The notes under the pieces were generated by a model. It did not search any database. It was not told the DNA's origin and was given only the letters and a program-made list of their open reading frames with translations. From contig JACKFC010000015.1 in NCBI GenBank assembly GCA_020632665.1, forward strand, positions 1-64,000: 64,000 bases of DNA. Direction: 5' to 3'. Made by a program: the position numbers and the translations under genes. Source of the DNA: Deltaproteobacteria bacterium (lineage in GTDB: Bacteria > Myxococcota_A > UBA9042). Of the stretch, positions 17,982-27,434 are shown piece after piece. Numbering within the stretch: position 1 is the stretch's first letter; every line of letters begins with the position of its first letter.

Positions 17982-18190
17982 CGTTCCTCCGCTGGCAGCA
18001 CCCGTGGTGGTGCCGGTCTCGGACGCTGGGCAGCCGGCAGCATCCGCGACCGTGGCCATCGGTGTCAACCGACGGCGACGCTTGTCGGCGCGGTCGTGCC
18101 GAATTTATCCAATTCGGGCCAGAAAGATGCTGACCGTTCGGTCAGTCCGTAGCCCTGTGAGGCACCGCTGCTGCCGACGCCAAAAGGCAA

Positions 18191-18221
18191 AGCGCCCGAG
18201 AACGTGAGGTTCCCGGGCGCT
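18191..18221 (-). terminator. Hairpin terminator candidate after the hub gene
   Basis: Arms 18191-18198 and 18214-18221 (AGCGCCCG/CGGGCGCT) pair perfectly. Read on the minus strand, the hairpin is followed by TTGCCTTTTGG. It lies 27 bp after the hub stop, in a 266-bp gap that otherwise shows nothing clear. It may divide the eCIS cluster into two transcripts or act as a partial terminator. Confidence 0.4.
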
Positions 18222-18247
18222 CGCGAGGTTCTCGCGGATTGCGACAG

Positions 18248-19402
18248 CTAGCCGTGCGTATTGCGCGCGAAGCCGATCGTGGTGCGGTAGCCATCCTCGG
18301 CGGTGTAGGTGTGGGTCGCCGAGGTGATGAGGTAGACGCCCGAGAAGGTCGTACCGAAGCCGGTGAACTCGACCGTCGTGCCGGGGACGGCCTTGGGGTC
18401 GCCCTGGATCGTGACTTCGCCGGTGACGAAGTCCATCGAATATTGGTCGAAGACCGACTGCGCCATGGCGTCGGCTTCTTCCTGCGTGTTGACCGGCTGG
18501 TCGGTGATGACATAGGTGCGGCCGGTGCCGCCCGAGCCGTAGAGCGCCTTGTTGGTCGCGGTCCAGCCCTTGGTGCCGTCGAACTCGTACTTCGACGCCT
18601 CGGCCACGCCGACGATATTTTTCTTGGTCCACGGATCCCAGGAGCGGACCTCGACCCGGGTGTATTGCTGCACGGTCGAGAGGCGGAACGCCGCGTTGAG
18701 CAGCAGGCTGCCGTCGCCACCCTCGCCGGCACGCTCGCGCGCGACGGTGATGACGGGGCTCTGGCCGGGGTCGGGCTGCTTGAACTTGACCTTGGCGTAC
18801 TCGTCCGAGTCGGCCTTGTATTCGAGCTCGGCGCCGAGGGCCTGCAGCACCTCGAAGTCCGAGGCGTTGAGCTGCGGGATGTAGTGGTGCTTGACCTCGG
18901 CGGCGCCGATTTCGTCGGCGCTCATCGCGTCCGAGCTGCCGCCCTTCTGCGCCTTCGAGTCGCTGATGACTTGGCGCACGGCGTCGGTCGGCGCGGTCTC
19001 GGGCTCGAGGCCGTCACCCCAGGTCCGCGAGCGCGTGCCGCGGGTGAGGCGGTGCAGCTTGTGGTAGCCCGAGACGGTGGTGCGGTAGCCCGTGTCGACG
19101 TCGAAGCTGGGCTCGATATAGGCGATCTCGCCGATGCAGAGCACACCGGACTCCGCCAATCCGAGGCCGATCTCGACCTTGGATCCGGGCTTGAAGCTAT
19201 CGACCAGGTTCAGCTTCTCGAGCGCCATCATATCGTACTGCACGCTGAACATATCGGGGCTGTCCAGGCGCAGATCGACCGTGACGGCGAGGATGCCGTT
19301 GCCGCCGCGGGTCTCGAGCGAACCGCTCGCGTCGGTCTCGATCGACGTCGAGTCGTCGATCTTGATCGTCAACTCGGGTACGTACTTTTTGTCTTCAGCC
19401 AT
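18248..19402 (-). CDS. Baseplate hub/spike protein (gpD/VgrG-like, Afp8-like)
   Basis: 384 residues. It has the layout of phage late-control gene D / Afp8 proteins: N-terminal hub beta-barrel, middle tube-like repeat (GYHKLHRLTRGTRSRTW, ADEIGAAE), and a C-terminal stretch with GDPKAVPGTTVEFTGFG just before the end. It lacks the long gp5-type beta-helix spike of large VgrG proteins, so the spike is short. GGAGAG precedes the ATG. The LysM gene ends 42 bp upstream. Confidence 0.78.
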   Translation of the reverse strand: MAEDKKYVPELTIKIDDSTSIETDASGSLETRGGNGILAVTVDLRLDSPDMFSVQYDMMALEKLNLVDSFKPGSKVEIGLGLAESGVLCIGEIAYIEPSFDVDTGYRTTVSGYHKLHRLTRGTRSRTWGDGLEPETAPTDAVRQVISDSKAQKGGSSDAMSADEIGAAEVKHHYIPQLNASDFEVLQALGAELEYKADSDEYAKVKFKQPDPGQSPVITVARERAGEGGDGSLLLNAAFRLSTVQQYTRVEVRSWDPWTKKNIVGVAEASKYEFDGTKGWTATNKALYGSGGTGRTYVITDQPVNTQEEADAMAQSVFDQYSMDFVTGEVTIQGDPKAVPGTTVEFTGFGTTFSGVYLITSATHTYTAEDGYRTTIGFARNTHG

Positions 19403-19444
19403 CGTTTCTCTCCGCAGCGGTCGGTCGCCAGATGCCTCTCGGCG

Positions 19445-20119
19445 CTACTTCAAGATCGGCGGAATCAGCAGGCGCGAGCCAGGGTGCAGGGCCAGCGGAT
19501 CGTCGATTCCGTTGGCGGCGGCGATGCGACGCCACTCGCCAACGTCGTCGTACTCGCGGTAGGCGATCGCCTGCAGCGTGTCGCCACGCTGGACGAGGTG
19601 GACGTGCGCGGTGTCCGGGCTGCCCTTGGCCGATTTGGCGGGGGTCGCCTCGTCCGGGACCTCGGTGAGGGTCAGTTTGCACTTCGCGCGGACCGGCACA
19701 CCGTTCGGCAGGAACATGATGTAGTTCACGTCGAGCGCGGTGATGTGCCAGATGCCGGTGTTCACCTTGCCGTCTTCCGAGCCGAAGCCCTGCCCCCAGA
19801 CGAAGTGGACCCGGGGCGGACGGTGCAGGTGCTCGCTCACGTGGATCAGCTTCTCGAGCTTGCTCACGTGCGCGGCGTAGACGCTGGAGCGCTCTTCGAA
19901 GGTGTCGAAGAGGATCTCGCCAAACTCGATCTTCAGCGAGTCGCCGCCGTTGAATTGCAGCGCGGGCGCGTCCTGGCCGGCCTGCCGCTGCTCCTTCGGC
20001 TTGAGCGTCTTGGTGACCCGCACGGCTTCCGGGTTGAAGTGGAAGCTCACCTCGGGCGGGACGCCCTGCTTGTCGGCCGAGTGGACGACGAGCTTGGCCA
20101 TCTCGAAGTTGCTAGACAT
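19445..20119 (-). CDS. LysM-containing tube-initiator-like protein (Afp7-like)
   Basis: 224 residues. The N-terminal about 160 residues match the CIS-tube N-terminal type (FNPEAVRVTKTL, FGEILFDTFEERSSVY). The C-terminal about 50 residues are a LysM domain (HLVQRGDTLQAIAYREY ... RIAAANGIDDPLAL). In T4 terms it corresponds to gp53/gp54-like parts joining tube and hub. The ATG at 20119 has AAGGGGG upstream and overlaps the end of the Ala-rich gene by 8 bp, so translation is coupled; an in-frame start at 20173 is less likely. Confidence 0.82.
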   Translation of the reverse strand: MSSNFEMAKLVVHSADKQGVPPEVSFHFNPEAVRVTKTLKPKEQRQAGQDAPALQFNGGDSLKIEFGEILFDTFEERSSVYAAHVSKLEKLIHVSEHLHRPPRVHFVWGQGFGSEDGKVNTGIWHITALDVNYIMFLPNGVPVRAKCKLTLTEVPDEATPAKSAKGSPDTAHVHLVQRGDTLQAIAYREYDDVGEWRRIAAANGIDDPLALHPGSRLLIPPILK

Positions 20120-23100
20120 GGATCCCCCTTCTCTCGCGCTCACGCTTGATGCGGACCAGCACCGACCGCGCAATCTTCATCGCCAGGGCGTCGAGCTCCT
20201 GCTGCGGACCACCGCCCGCCTGGCTTCGCTCTTCTGCCGTGCCGCCCTTGCCCGAGCCGGCACCGCCACCACCCGATTCCATTCCTTGCCCGGCCAACGG
20301 CACGCCGTAGGTCGGGTTGCTGCCGCTGGTCGCGATCGACTCGGACTGCGGCTTGGCTGCAGCCTTCGCGACGACCGCCTTGGCCGCCGGAGCGACCAGG
20401 GGCAACACATTCGAGGTCGGCGCCGCCGTGACCGACAGCACGCGGGCCATCGACGCGGCCTTGCCGCTGCGATCCGCCGCCGTCGCACCTGCTGCAGCAC
20501 CCTGCCCGGCTGCCACGCTCGCGGCGATCGCCGCCGGCGAGACCAAGTCGAGCGAGGCGCCGTCCGAGGGCAGCGGACGAACCGCCGGGCCGCTGTACGG
20601 CGTGTCTGCGAGCGGACGAACCATCGTCCGCTCGCTGCCGCCGGCCGGCATGGTCCGCCCAGGCGCGGTGTGGCCATCGGCCGAACGACGCGCCCGAATC
20701 TGCTCACCGAGTCGCTCGGCGCGCATCGAGGCAGCCGGGCTCTGGTAGGTCGTGCCGAAGAAGCCGGCGTCCGCCTCGCCCGGCCCCAGGCCGAGGAGCG
20801 CACCACCACCGAGGGCGGCGCTGCCGTAGCCGACGCGGGTACCGCGCGAGACGCTGCGCACCGCACCTTCGCTGCCGCGCTTGCCACCGAGGAGGTGACG
20901 CGAGCGGGCGAGCCCGACCGGCGCAAAGCGATGCGAACGGACCGCCGTCGACGCGCGCCCCCCCCGCGGCGTAGCAGCCTTCGGCGCGGCGGTGTCGCCA
21001 GCTTTCGCCGTTGCCGAACCCGCGGCGGCGGGCGCTACCGTCTCGGTCGACTCGACCTTGCCGAGCGCGAGCAAGGCCCCGTCGACTTCACCGGCGCCCT
21101 TCATCTCGCGCAGCGCGGCGAGGCCGGCCAAGCCCTCGAAGACGACCTTCTCGGACTTCGGCGTCGCCGCCTTGCCGGCCGCCTCGGCGGCGTCTGCGGC
21201 CAGGGCGGTCGGACGCAAGGTCTGCGCCGTCTCCATCCCCGGCTGCAGCGTCACAGCGTCTGCGGCCTGGTTCGCGACGCGGCTGGTCCGCGGCTCGGGA
21301 GCACCGATCCAGCGGGCGAAGAAGCGGCTCGCGACGTCGGCGCTCGGTGCCGTGGAAGCGTCACCGAAGAGCGAGAGCGCGGCGCGGAGCGCGGCCGGCT
21401 CGCGGCCGGAAAGCATCGCGGCGGCGAGCGTTGGCGCAGCGGCACCGGCACCGGCGCGGGCGAGGCTCCGCTCGAGGCGGGTCCGGGCCGAACGTACGGC
21501 GGCGTCCTGCTGTGCGGCGCGGGTGGCAACCGTCGCGGCGGGACGCGCGGTCGGGCCCGTGGTCGCAGCGGCCGAGCGCTCGGTCCGGGCCGTGGCCGCG
21601 GCAGCACCGCGGTCCGCAGCTGCCGGCTGCGCAGGATCGATCGCCAACTCTTCGCCGAGGTCGAGCATCGCGCCCGCACCACCGTCGAATGCCGCCATCG
21701 GCCGCGTGGCCGTCGCGGCGCGACCGAGGCGCTCGGCGGCGTGGGCCGCGAGGATGGGCGTCAAAGCGTCGGCGTTGCCATCGTTCAGCAGGCCGAGCAC
21801 GCCGCTGCTCTGCAGCGCGAAGGCGACGGCGCCCTGGCCGAGCTGCCGATCGACGGCCTGGTCGAGCCCACGGTCGAAGCGCGCGAGGACCGCCGAGACA
21901 GCAGCCTGCGTCGCGACCGCCATCGGCGCCGCGGCAGCGGCCATGGGGCTATTCGACGCCGGCGTCGCGACGCCCTGCCGCTGGGTATCCTGCGCAGCGC
22001 GCTGAATCGCCATGGGCTGGCGCGCCTGCTGCGCCACGCGCTGCTGGCGCTGGGTCGCCTGCGCCGCACGCGGCCCGGTCGGGCGACCTTCGGCGTCGAC
22101 GGGAACCGGGGCGTCTTCCCCTGGGACGAGCCACTCGCCAGCGCCGGCGTCGAAGGCCAAGCCACCCTGCATCGGGCTCACGCTGCCGGCGGCGCGGAGG
22201 TGCGAGAGCATCTCGTTGCCGGATTCGGCGGCGAAGCCGTCCAAGCCCAGGCTCGGCATCATCGGGGCGGCGAGCGCTCCAGCGATCGAGGTGGGCGAGG
22301 TCGACGCGGTCTGCGGCGCTGCGCCGACGCCGGCGAAGAGCCGATCGGTGAGCCGCGTCGCCTGCGCGAGCGTGGCCACGGCGGTGACACCGGGCTGAAT
22401 CGCTGCGGCGGTCGGCCGGGTGATGGCGGCGGCGGCTGGTAGCGACGCCACGCCCTGCGTGGCCCGAGTCGGTTGGGTCGCGACCGTCTGCAGCGGGGCG
22501 CGCTCGGTGAGCCAACGCGGCGTCGCGGCGATCGGGGCGGCAGCGGTCGGAGTGCCCGCGCTGGTACGCGGAGCCTTCCCAGGCGCGGCGTCGGTCGTGG
22601 ACCGCGTGGCGTCGACCGGAGCCGCGATCTCGATCTCTTGTGCCAGCGCCAACCACTCGCCGGCGCCGAGCTCGTCACCGAGCGCAGCGACGCGCTCGCG
22701 ACCGGCGAAACCGAGCGCGGGCTCGGCGGCCTCGGCGCGGCCTGCGGCGGCGGTATCGTCGAGCCATTGCGACCAGCGGGCGCCGGGCGCCTGCTCGGCC
22801 GGCGCACGGAAAGCCGGATGGGCAGCGACGCCACGCTCGACGCGGGCGATCAGGGCCGAGGCCGAGGAGACCGCACCCTGCAGCGCGGTCCAGCTCGCCG
22901 CGCTGGCCGGGGCCTGCGCGCTCACCGTCGTCGCGGAACGGGGCGCATCGACCCCGCCGATCGGCGCGGCACCGGCCGGCGTCGTGGGAGCGAGCGTCGT
23001 GGCTGCCTCGCGCAAGGCGAGCAGTCCGGAGGTCTGGCGCTGCGCGGGCGCGGCCGTGGTGCCGGCCGGAGCGGTCGTGGTCAGCGGGCGTGCCGTTTGG

Positions 23101-24185
23101 CTCGCCAGATCGCGCCGCACCATGCGTGGCGCGGCCTGCAGGTTGCGGGTCTGCAGGCGAGCCTGCAGCGCGGCCTGGACGACGCGCTGCGACGGAGCGG
23201 ACGCCGCGATTGCGGCCGGCGTCGCCGTCGCCGCCGCAGCGGGCGCGGCCATGGTACTGGCGGGAGCGGCCTTCGGCGCAGCGACCCAGCGCTCCTGCTT
23301 CGCGTCGAACGCGAGATCGGGCAGGTCGGCGAGCGGCGCGAGCATGGCCATCTCGGCCTCGCCCTCGGCCAAGCGCAGCGCGCGCGTCGGCATCGCTTCG
23401 ACCGAGACGTCGCTGACCGAGCCGACCAGGCGCTGCGCGTCGATGCTGGCCAGCGGTGCCACCCCGTCTTCGCGGAGCAGACGCGCCGAAGCACGCAGGC
23501 TCGGACGCGCAGTCAGCGTGACGTCGAAGCTGGAGAGACCGGGGTCTACAGTCCCCAGGTCCCCAGCGCGATCGGACCTCGCGGCCCCGCTGAGGGCGCC
23601 GACGTCTGCAGTCGCGCCGCTCTGCCGGACCGTCGTGCGCTCGGCGCCTTCGCTGGCCGAGGCGGCGCGGCGGGCCGCGACCTCGGCGGCGCGCTGACGC
23701 ACCTCGGTGAGGGCCTTGCGGACTGCGGCGAGGCGACGCGACTGAGCGGGAGCGGCCTTGCGTGGAGCGGTGGCCTGCTTGGATTCGGTGGCCTTGGCTG
23801 CAGCAGCGCGGCGGGGCGCGCGACCATCGCTGCGCAGCGAGCGGGTGGCTTCTTCGAGTGCGGCTTCTTCCTCTTCGAGGACGACCTGAACGAGATCGGC
23901 GAGATCGCCGACGGCGAGAGCGCGGACCTCGGCACCGAGGCTCTGGGCCAGACGTGGCTCGAGCGCGATCATCGACGCGATCTCGAAGGCTTCGGTGGAG
24001 AAGCCGGCGCCGAGTCCGGTGAGGGCGGTGAGCCCGTCGAGCAGGCCGGTCGCGCCGCTGCCGATGCTCAACGAGCGCTCGGCGTGGGCGGCGATCGGGC
24101 TATCTGCCCAACGCGCCAAGACGCCGCGGTGCAGGCTCAGCACCTCGTCGTTCTGCGTCGCGCTTTGTTCTGTCGTCTCTGCCAC
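20112..24185 (-). CDS. 1357-residue Ala-rich, low-complexity protein in the eCIS operon
   Basis: No recognised domain. An ordered-looking N-terminal about 150 residues (GATGLLDGLTALTGLGAGFS; an acidic EEEEAALEEA helix) is followed by about 1100 residues dominated by Ala, Thr, Pro, Arg and Gly. Degenerate repeats with a Trp-centred pattern occur within this part: AFDAKQERWVAAP, LAFDAGAGEWLVPGED, LGAGEWLALAQE, GARWSQWLDD. The C-terminal helix DALAMKIARSVLVRIKRERERRG is basic and resembles the conserved tail of large disordered proteins in other tail-like clusters. A length-determining (tape-measure) role, an assembly scaffold or a luminal cargo are all possible. It lies between tube and LysM genes. 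Confidence 0.55.
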   Translation of the reverse strand: MAETTEQSATQNDEVLSLHRGVLARWADSPIAAHAERSLSIGSGATGLLDGLTALTGLGAGFSTEAFEIASMIALEPRLAQSLGAEVRALAVGDLADLVQVVLEEEEAALEEATRSLRSDGRAPRRAAAAKATESKQATAPRKAAPAQSRRLAAVRKALTEVRQRAAEVAARRAASASEGAERTTVRQSGATADVGALSGAARSDRAGDLGTVDPGLSSFDVTLTARPSLRASARLLREDGVAPLASIDAQRLVGSVSDVSVEAMPTRALRLAEGEAEMAMLAPLADLPDLAFDAKQERWVAAPKAAPASTMAAPAAAATATPAAIAASAPSQRVVQAALQARLQTRNLQAAPRMVRRDLASQTARPLTTTAPAGTTAAPAQRQTSGLLALREAATTLAPTTPAGAAPIGGVDAPRSATTVSAQAPASAASWTALQGAVSSASALIARVERGVAAHPAFRAPAEQAPGARWSQWLDDTAAAGRAEAAEPALGFAGRERVAALGDELGAGEWLALAQEIEIAAPVDATRSTTDAAPGKAPRTSAGTPTAAAPIAATPRWLTERAPLQTVATQPTRATQGVASLPAAAAITRPTAAAIQPGVTAVATLAQATRLTDRLFAGVGAAPQTASTSPTSIAGALAAPMMPSLGLDGFAAESGNEMLSHLRAAGSVSPMQGGLAFDAGAGEWLVPGEDAPVPVDAEGRPTGPRAAQATQRQQRVAQQARQPMAIQRAAQDTQRQGVATPASNSPMAAAAAPMAVATQAAVSAVLARFDRGLDQAVDRQLGQGAVAFALQSSGVLGLLNDGNADALTPILAAHAAERLGRAATATRPMAAFDGGAGAMLDLGEELAIDPAQPAAADRGAAAATARTERSAAATTGPTARPAATVATRAAQQDAAVRSARTRLERSLARAGAGAAAPTLAAAMLSGREPAALRAALSLFGDASTAPSADVASRFFARWIGAPEPRTSRVANQAADAVTLQPGMETAQTLRPTALAADAAEAAGKAATPKSEKVVFEGLAGLAALREMKGAGEVDGALLALGKVESTETVAPAAAGSATAKAGDTAAPKAATPRGGRASTAVRSHRFAPVGLARSRHLLGGKRGSEGAVRSVSRGTRVGYGSAALGGGALLGLGPGEADAGFFGTTYQSPAASMRAERLGEQIRARRSADGHTAPGRTMPAGGSERTMVRPLADTPYSGPAVRPLPSDGASLDLVSPAAIAASVAAGQGAAAGATAADRSGKAASMARVLSVTAAPTSNVLPLVAPAAKAVVAKAAAKPQSESIATSGSNPTYGVPLAGQGMESGGGGAGSGKGGTAEERSQAGGGPQQELDALAMKIARSVLVRIKRERERRGIHV

Positions 24186-24228
24186 GGGTCCCTCCCGTTT
24201 CGGTTTCGGTTGCGGCCGCTACGGTCCG

Positions 24229-24984
24229 CTACATCGCCTTGTAGACGAAGTAGTCGTAGACCATACGGATCTGCTCGAAGCCGACCTGGCTCGACATCGC
24301 GTTCAGCGAGAGACCGGAGTACTCGGTGATGAACGCGTTGAAGATCTGGTACTCGCCGATCGGCTGGTACTTTCGATTCAGCACGGTGATCGTGATGTTG
24401 GAGCGCTTGGCCCCCGCGCCACCGACGAGGCTGCTGCCGGAGAGCGAGGCCTTCATCATGTCGTAGAACTCGCCGTTGCTGGCGAACCAACCGCGCTTCA
24501 TGGTCAGCGGCTCGAACTTGCCTGGGCCACGCATATTGTAGCTGTGCTCGTTGTTGCCGCCGGAGCGCACCGGGATGGCCTCGGCCTTCCACGACAAGCC
24601 ACCGATCTCGTTGAACATCGCGTAGGCGATGCTGCCGATGGTGACCTGGAAGGCGTAGCCGACGTCCGGGTCGCCATCACGCGGCGAGCTGCCGCTCTTG
24701 GCCCCGCTGCCGAGGCTGCCGGCTGGCATCCCACCGCTCATGCCGATCGTCGCCGTGACCGAGGCGCTGACGCCGCCCTGCGAGACCTTCACCGAGGCCT
24801 TCACCGAGGCGTTGAGGCCGCCCATCATCATCGCGGCGGCAGTCGGCTCGTCGTCGGCCATCGGCACGTCGATCGGCGCTGCTGCCGCGAGGGTGGCGAG
24901 GCTGCCCGCCGACTTGGCCGAATCGGCCGCCACGAGCTTCTGGTTGCGGCGCCCTGCGGCTGCGCTTGCCTTCTTCGTTGCCAT
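24229..24984 (-). CDS. eCIS inner tube protein (gp19/Afp1-like) with N-terminal extension
   Basis: 251 residues. The C-terminal about 150 residues are a typical tail-tube protein (DVGYAFQVTIGSIAYAMFNE, GGLSWKAEAIPVRSGGNNEH, MKRGWFASNGEFYDMM). The N-terminal about 100 residues are extra: Ala/Ser-rich with an alternating NASVKASVKV / VSASVTATIG pattern. GGAGG stands 6 bp before the ATG at 24984, so that start is preferred over 24999. It is the only tube gene I see in the cluster, whereas Afp/PVC loci carry two or three. Confidence 0.85.
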   Translation of the reverse strand: MATKKASAAAGRRNQKLVAADSAKSAGSLATLAAAAPIDVPMADDEPTAAAMMMGGLNASVKASVKVSQGGVSASVTATIGMSGGMPAGSLGSGAKSGSSPRDGDPDVGYAFQVTIGSIAYAMFNEIGGLSWKAEAIPVRSGGNNEHSYNMRGPGKFEPLTMKRGWFASNGEFYDMMKASLSGSSLVGGAGAKRSNITITVLNRKYQPIGEYQIFNAFITEYSGLSLNAMSSQVGFEQIRMVYDYFVYKAM

Positions 24985-25016
24985 CTCGTTCCTCCACACG
25001 CGCCTGCGGCCGGGGC

Positions 25017-26777
25017 CTAGGCGCCATCCTCACGAGCCAGCGCGTCGACCTCTTGGGTGACGCGAAGACCGATGTACTCCGCCGGTCGAAACGGCGAGAG
25101 CCAGACGTCGACGTTGACCTGACCACGGTTCTGCGTGGTCGGGGTGTTGGTCTCGCTGTCGCAGCGGACCAGGAAGGCCTCCTGCTGCGAAGCGCCCTTC
25201 AGATAGCCCTGGCGCCAGAGCTGGTCGAGGAAGAACGACACGTCGCGCGCGATCGTCTGCCACAACCCCTGGTCGTTGTTCTCGAACACCACCCACTGCA
25301 GACCGACGTTCAGCGCGCGGGTGATGGCGACGATGGTGCGTCGCACGTTGACGAACTGCAGCGGCCCATCGGCAGAAGCCGTGCGGGCACCCCAGACGCG
25401 GATACCGCGCTGGGCGAAGACTTGGCTGCAATTGATTCCTTCGGCGTTCAACATCGCGATGTCTTGCTGCTGCAAGAACAGTTCCAAGTCGACCACACCT
25501 TCGAGCTGTTCGTTGGCCGGGGCGCGATAAACACCCTGGCTGTGGTCACAGCGGGCGTAGATGCCGGCGACGTGGCCCGAGGGGGGCACCGCCTTGCCCG
25601 TGGTGGAATTCGACGGGATCACGTAGGGATAGTAGAACGCAGCGAAGCTCGTGTTGAAGAGCCGGCGCCACTGCATCGCCCCGCGCGGGTTCTCGCCGGG
25701 CGGGATATCCAAGATCGCGAAGCGATCTTTTTTCTCCTCGCACTGGGTGACGATGGCCGACTGGACGATCTCGACGTCCTTGGGCGACTTGAAGCCGGCC
25801 GACTTCTCCAGGCACCAAGCGAGATCGGGCGCGACGAGCAGGTCGATCTCCTCGAGATCGGCGATGCCGGCGAGGCCGTAGCGGTGCCCCGGGCCGAGAT
25901 CCGCGCCGATGAAGTCTTCGGCGGTGACGGTGTAGAGGCCGTCCGTTCCGCCGTCGAGCCGCGTCGGCGGGCATTCGACGGGGAAGTTCTCTGGGATCGA
26001 CGTGACCGCGTCGAGGTTGGCGACCTCGATCAAGCGCGATCGCTTGTTGATGACGCGCTCGGCGAATTGCGGCGACTGCCGGGCGAGGTTCAGGCCGCGG
26101 AAGACTTCGCGCTCGCTGTGGGTCTCGACCACGAGATCGAAGCCGACCGGCTCGACCAGGGTCGGGGCCATCGACTTGAACTCGGTCTCGAGCGGCTCTC
26201 GCTCGTTCCACCACAGCGTCCGCCCGTCGACCCGGGTCAGCACCCGGTAGGCGGCGTGGTCGTCGTCGTAGATCTTGACCAGGGTGCCACGGGCGAAGCC
26301 GTAGGTGCTCTTCACCATCACGCTGCTCTCGCCGGGGTGGCCGTCGACGGTGATGAAGGTCTGCACCTTGGCTTCAGGTCGCTGGATGTGGACGCGGATC
26401 GCGTTGCCCCACATGCCCTCGGAGATGGCCTGGACGAGCAGGGTGTTGGCGCCGGCGGCGTCGCGCAGGCGAACCGAGGCGCGGGTGGCGATCTCGTTCC
26501 GGCCGCGCTCGAAGAGGTGGCAGATGCGGACGACGTAGCACTCGCGTCCGCCGTTGAGGAAGAAGCCGTCGACCGCGGTCTCGAGGTAGCCGCCGACGTC
26601 GAGGCTACCGAAGCGCGAGCGGAAATCGGCGATGCTGGTGACGCGCACCGGCTCGCTGGTCGGACCGCGCTCGGTCAGGCCGAGGAAGCACGGGACGCCG
26701 CTCTGCAGCAATCCGAGTGGGGCGGCGCGCGGCGCGTCGCGCTCGATGAAGACGCCAGGTGGCCGATTCATCACCAT
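25017..26777 (-). CDS. Contractile tail sheath protein, long form (Afp3/4-like)
   Basis: 586 residues. N-terminal PPGVFIERD and GVPCFLGLTERGP are the sheath start. The C-terminal domain shares with sheath 1 the conserved INCSQVFAQRGIRVWGART, VNVRR, QWVVFENND, LWRQGYLKG and CDSETNTP blocks. An insertion of about 200 residues compared with sheath 1 (about 100-300) should decorate the outer sheath surface near the baseplate. AGGAGGAG lies 8 bp upstream of the ATG. Having one short and one long sheath protein is normal in eCIS. Confidence 0.9.
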   Translation of the reverse strand: MVMNRPPGVFIERDAPRAAPLGLLQSGVPCFLGLTERGPTSEPVRVTSIADFRSRFGSLDVGGYLETAVDGFFLNGGRECYVVRICHLFERGRNEIATRASVRLRDAAGANTLLVQAISEGMWGNAIRVHIQRPEAKVQTFITVDGHPGESSVMVKSTYGFARGTLVKIYDDDHAAYRVLTRVDGRTLWWNEREPLETEFKSMAPTLVEPVGFDLVVETHSEREVFRGLNLARQSPQFAERVINKRSRLIEVANLDAVTSIPENFPVECPPTRLDGGTDGLYTVTAEDFIGADLGPGHRYGLAGIADLEEIDLLVAPDLAWCLEKSAGFKSPKDVEIVQSAIVTQCEEKKDRFAILDIPPGENPRGAMQWRRLFNTSFAAFYYPYVIPSNSTTGKAVPPSGHVAGIYARCDHSQGVYRAPANEQLEGVVDLELFLQQQDIAMLNAEGINCSQVFAQRGIRVWGARTASADGPLQFVNVRRTIVAITRALNVGLQWVVFENNDQGLWQTIARDVSFFLDQLWRQGYLKGASQQEAFLVRCDSETNTPTTQNRGQVNVDVWLSPFRPAEYIGLRVTQEVDALAREDGA

Positions 26778-26831
26778 GAGGGCAGCTCCTCCTGGGAGTT
26801 GGGGAAAGCAAGGGCCGTGCCTGTTGCGTCG

Positions 26832-26993
26832 CTACTTCCGGGACTTGTTGATCTCGCTGTTGATCTCCGAGATCTCTTTGACCCACGTCTGGCGCTCGCG
26901 GTGTTCCATGACGAGGATCTCGTCGAGCGGCCAATGGAAGTGGTAGGCGATGTACGCTACCTCCTGGTACAGGCGGTCCAGGGGGTAGCTCAC
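26832..26993 (-). CDS. Small conserved eCIS protein (DUF6760-like)
   Basis: 53 residues from the GTG at 26993: SYPLDRLYQEVAYIAYHFHW, then PLDEILVMEHRERQTWVKEI. The same short sequence is familiar from tail-like clusters (DUF6760), and T4-like phages carry small tail-chaperone partners in this place. The GTG overlaps the preceding stop (GTGA, 4 bp), so it is translationally coupled to the chaperone gene. AGGGGGA supplies the ribosome site. Probably an assembly factor. Confidence 0.75.
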   Translation of the reverse strand: MSYPLDRLYQEVAYIAYHFHWPLDEILVMEHRERQTWVKEISEINSEINKSRK

Positions 26994-27361
26994 GATTCCC
27001 CCTGGCCACCCCCGGTGTCGACCTCGAAGCCGTGACCGCACTCAGGGCACTTCACCTTCAGCATCGAGGTGCCTTCCTCGTTGATGCGGCGGTAGAAGTC
27101 CTGCAGATAGGCGAGATCGACCGAGAACATCCCCTCGATGACCGACGGGTTGATGCTCTGCAGCGAGCCGAGCTTGGTGATGACGCGCGAGAGCAGGATG
27201 ATGACGAGGTAGGCGCGGTTGTTCTGCACGCGGTAGTCCTGCAGCGGCAGGATCTCGTCCTTGGCGGTCGCCAAGCGCATCACGCCCTTTTGGTGGACAT
27301 TGCCGTCCTTGTCGACGACGCCGCGAGGCAGGGTGAACTCGAACTCGGTCTTGAAAGCCAT
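26990..27361 (-). CDS. Phage tail assembly chaperone-like protein (T4 hub-chaperone type)
   Basis: 123 residues. EFEFTLPRGVVDKDGNVHQK-like opening, GVMRLATAKDEILPLQD and NRAYLVIILLSRVITKLGS are typical of the small assembly proteins placed after the sheath gene in eCIS operons. An added C-terminal tail contains CPECG, half of a zinc ribbon, which might pair with a second copy or with another subunit. It follows sheath 1 after a 166-bp hairpin-rich gap. Confidence 0.75.
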   Translation of the reverse strand: MAFKTEFEFTLPRGVVDKDGNVHQKGVMRLATAKDEILPLQDYRVQNNRAYLVIILLSRVITKLGSLQSINPSVIEGMFSVDLAYLQDFYRRINEEGTSMLKVKCPECGHGFEVDTGGGQGES

Positions 27362-27434
27362 GGGGCTCCTTGCGGGCGCGGTCCGGCTCTGGGACCGCTG
27401 GGAGTGGGCCGGGTGATCCCCGACTCAAGCGCGC

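Noticed and set aside
20112..24185. DUF4157-type eCIS toxin
   Set aside because: No HExxH motif or recognisable toxin domain was found in the Ala-rich protein.
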